Shown here: positions 63,779 through 64,000 of the stretch, one piece after another
How positions within the stretch are numbered: the first letter of the stretch is position 1
Layout: each line of letters begins with the position of its first letter
Assembly (NCBI RefSeq): GCF_947500065.1
Contig: NZ_CANMQT010000014.1
Location: 1 to 64,000, forward strand
DNA: 64,000 bases
Source of the DNA: an uncultured Aquimarina sp.
Lineage (GTDB): Bacteria; Bacteroidota; Bacteroidia; Flavobacteriales; Flavobacteriaceae
Direction of reading: 5' to 3'
The notes under the pieces: generated by a model
Databases searched by the model: none
What the model was told of the DNA's origin: nothing
Seen by the model: only the letters and a program-made list of their open reading frames with translations
Position numbers and translations under genes: made by a program

Positions 63779-64000
63779 ATGAAAAATCTAGTATTTATAG
63801 CATTTTTATCGATAGTTACGATGAATGCTCAAGATTCGGAAGTTTTATCTACAGACACTATAGGCGTTGGAGACGTTATTACCTTAGGAGCGCCTTCGGG
63901 GCAAAGCTATCAACACATCTTGTTTCCTCCTACTAATTTCATCATCAAAAAGGGAGGAACCACTAATTTCAAACAATTACAAGGAATAAAGGTAGTGGTC
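63779..64000 (+). CDS. Secreted protein, partial at the right edge
   Basis: The frame starts MKNLVFIAFLSIVTMNAQDS, a clear signal peptide ending at the Ala-Gln bond common in Bacteroidota, and stays open to the window end (74 codons). The visible mature part (LSTDTIGVGDVITLGAPSGQ...HILFPPTNFIIKKGG) does not reveal a family. It is divergent from the TetR-led operon with a 145-base gap. It is certainly coding by start and signal peptide, but incomplete. Confidence 0.78.
   Translation, partial: MKNLVFIAFLSIVTMNAQDSEVLSTDTIGVGDVITLGAPSGQSYQHILFPPTNFIIKKGGTTNFKQLQGIKVVV

Overview
The window looks like chromosomal DNA from a marine member of the Flavobacteriaceae (Bacteroidota). An Aquimarina-like genus is a guess; the family assignment is firmer. 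It is AT-rich, start sites lack Shine-Dalgarno sequences, and many promoters carry the Bacteroidota -7 box TAnnTTTG. Three large proteins end in type IX secretion (T9SS) sorting domains, and lipoproteins and flavobacterial gene families (HPRT-adenylate kinase fusion, exonuclease-GIY-YIG fusion, GbsR-type operon) are common. I saw no rRNA, tRNA or CRISPR array.

Layout. 0.06-2.6 kb: a truncated protease-like lipoprotein, a Crp/Fnr regulator, an AhpD-like and DoxX pair and a small acetyltransferase. 2.7-12 kb: a T9SS leucine-rich-repeat protein, obg, fused hpt-adk, purK-purE and an M3 oligopeptidase. The purE-M3 gap holds two likely small RNAs on the minus strand. 12-19.3 kb: a small secreted protein, a T9SS M28 peptidase, and a GbsR-type regulator with an operon of membrane proteins, methyltransferase, epimerase-like and SRPBCC proteins; matching palindromes precede the regulator and the operon. 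19.5-24.5 kb: an ECF sigma factor with two small Cys-motif proteins, a UbiA-like protein and gcvP. 24.5-38.5 kb: an SPFH protein, hydrolase, DinB protein, exonuclease, DUF3010 protein, an 841-residue DUF4157 (eCIS-core) protein, a T9SS PL6 lyase, and a lyase-ada operon.

38.7-58.5 kb is accessory in character. It holds small regulators and enzymes, two CPBP proteases, a LytTR regulator, a reverse transcriptase next to a helicase (candidate defence module), a methyltransferase and a tyrosinase-like lipoprotein. Between them lie MITE-like elements, hairpin repeats, gene remnants, a duplicated pseudogene tail and tandem repeats. 58.5-63.6 kb: a TetR-ABC-HlyD-TolC export operon whose ABC ATPase motifs are degenerate. 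A divergent secreted-protein gene runs off the right edge.

The most promising undescribed items are the tandem small RNAs (9.35-9.80 kb), the reverse transcriptase-helicase module with cassette-like borders (48.5-53.6 kb), and the repeat-seeded genes upstream of it (53.5-57.3 kb).
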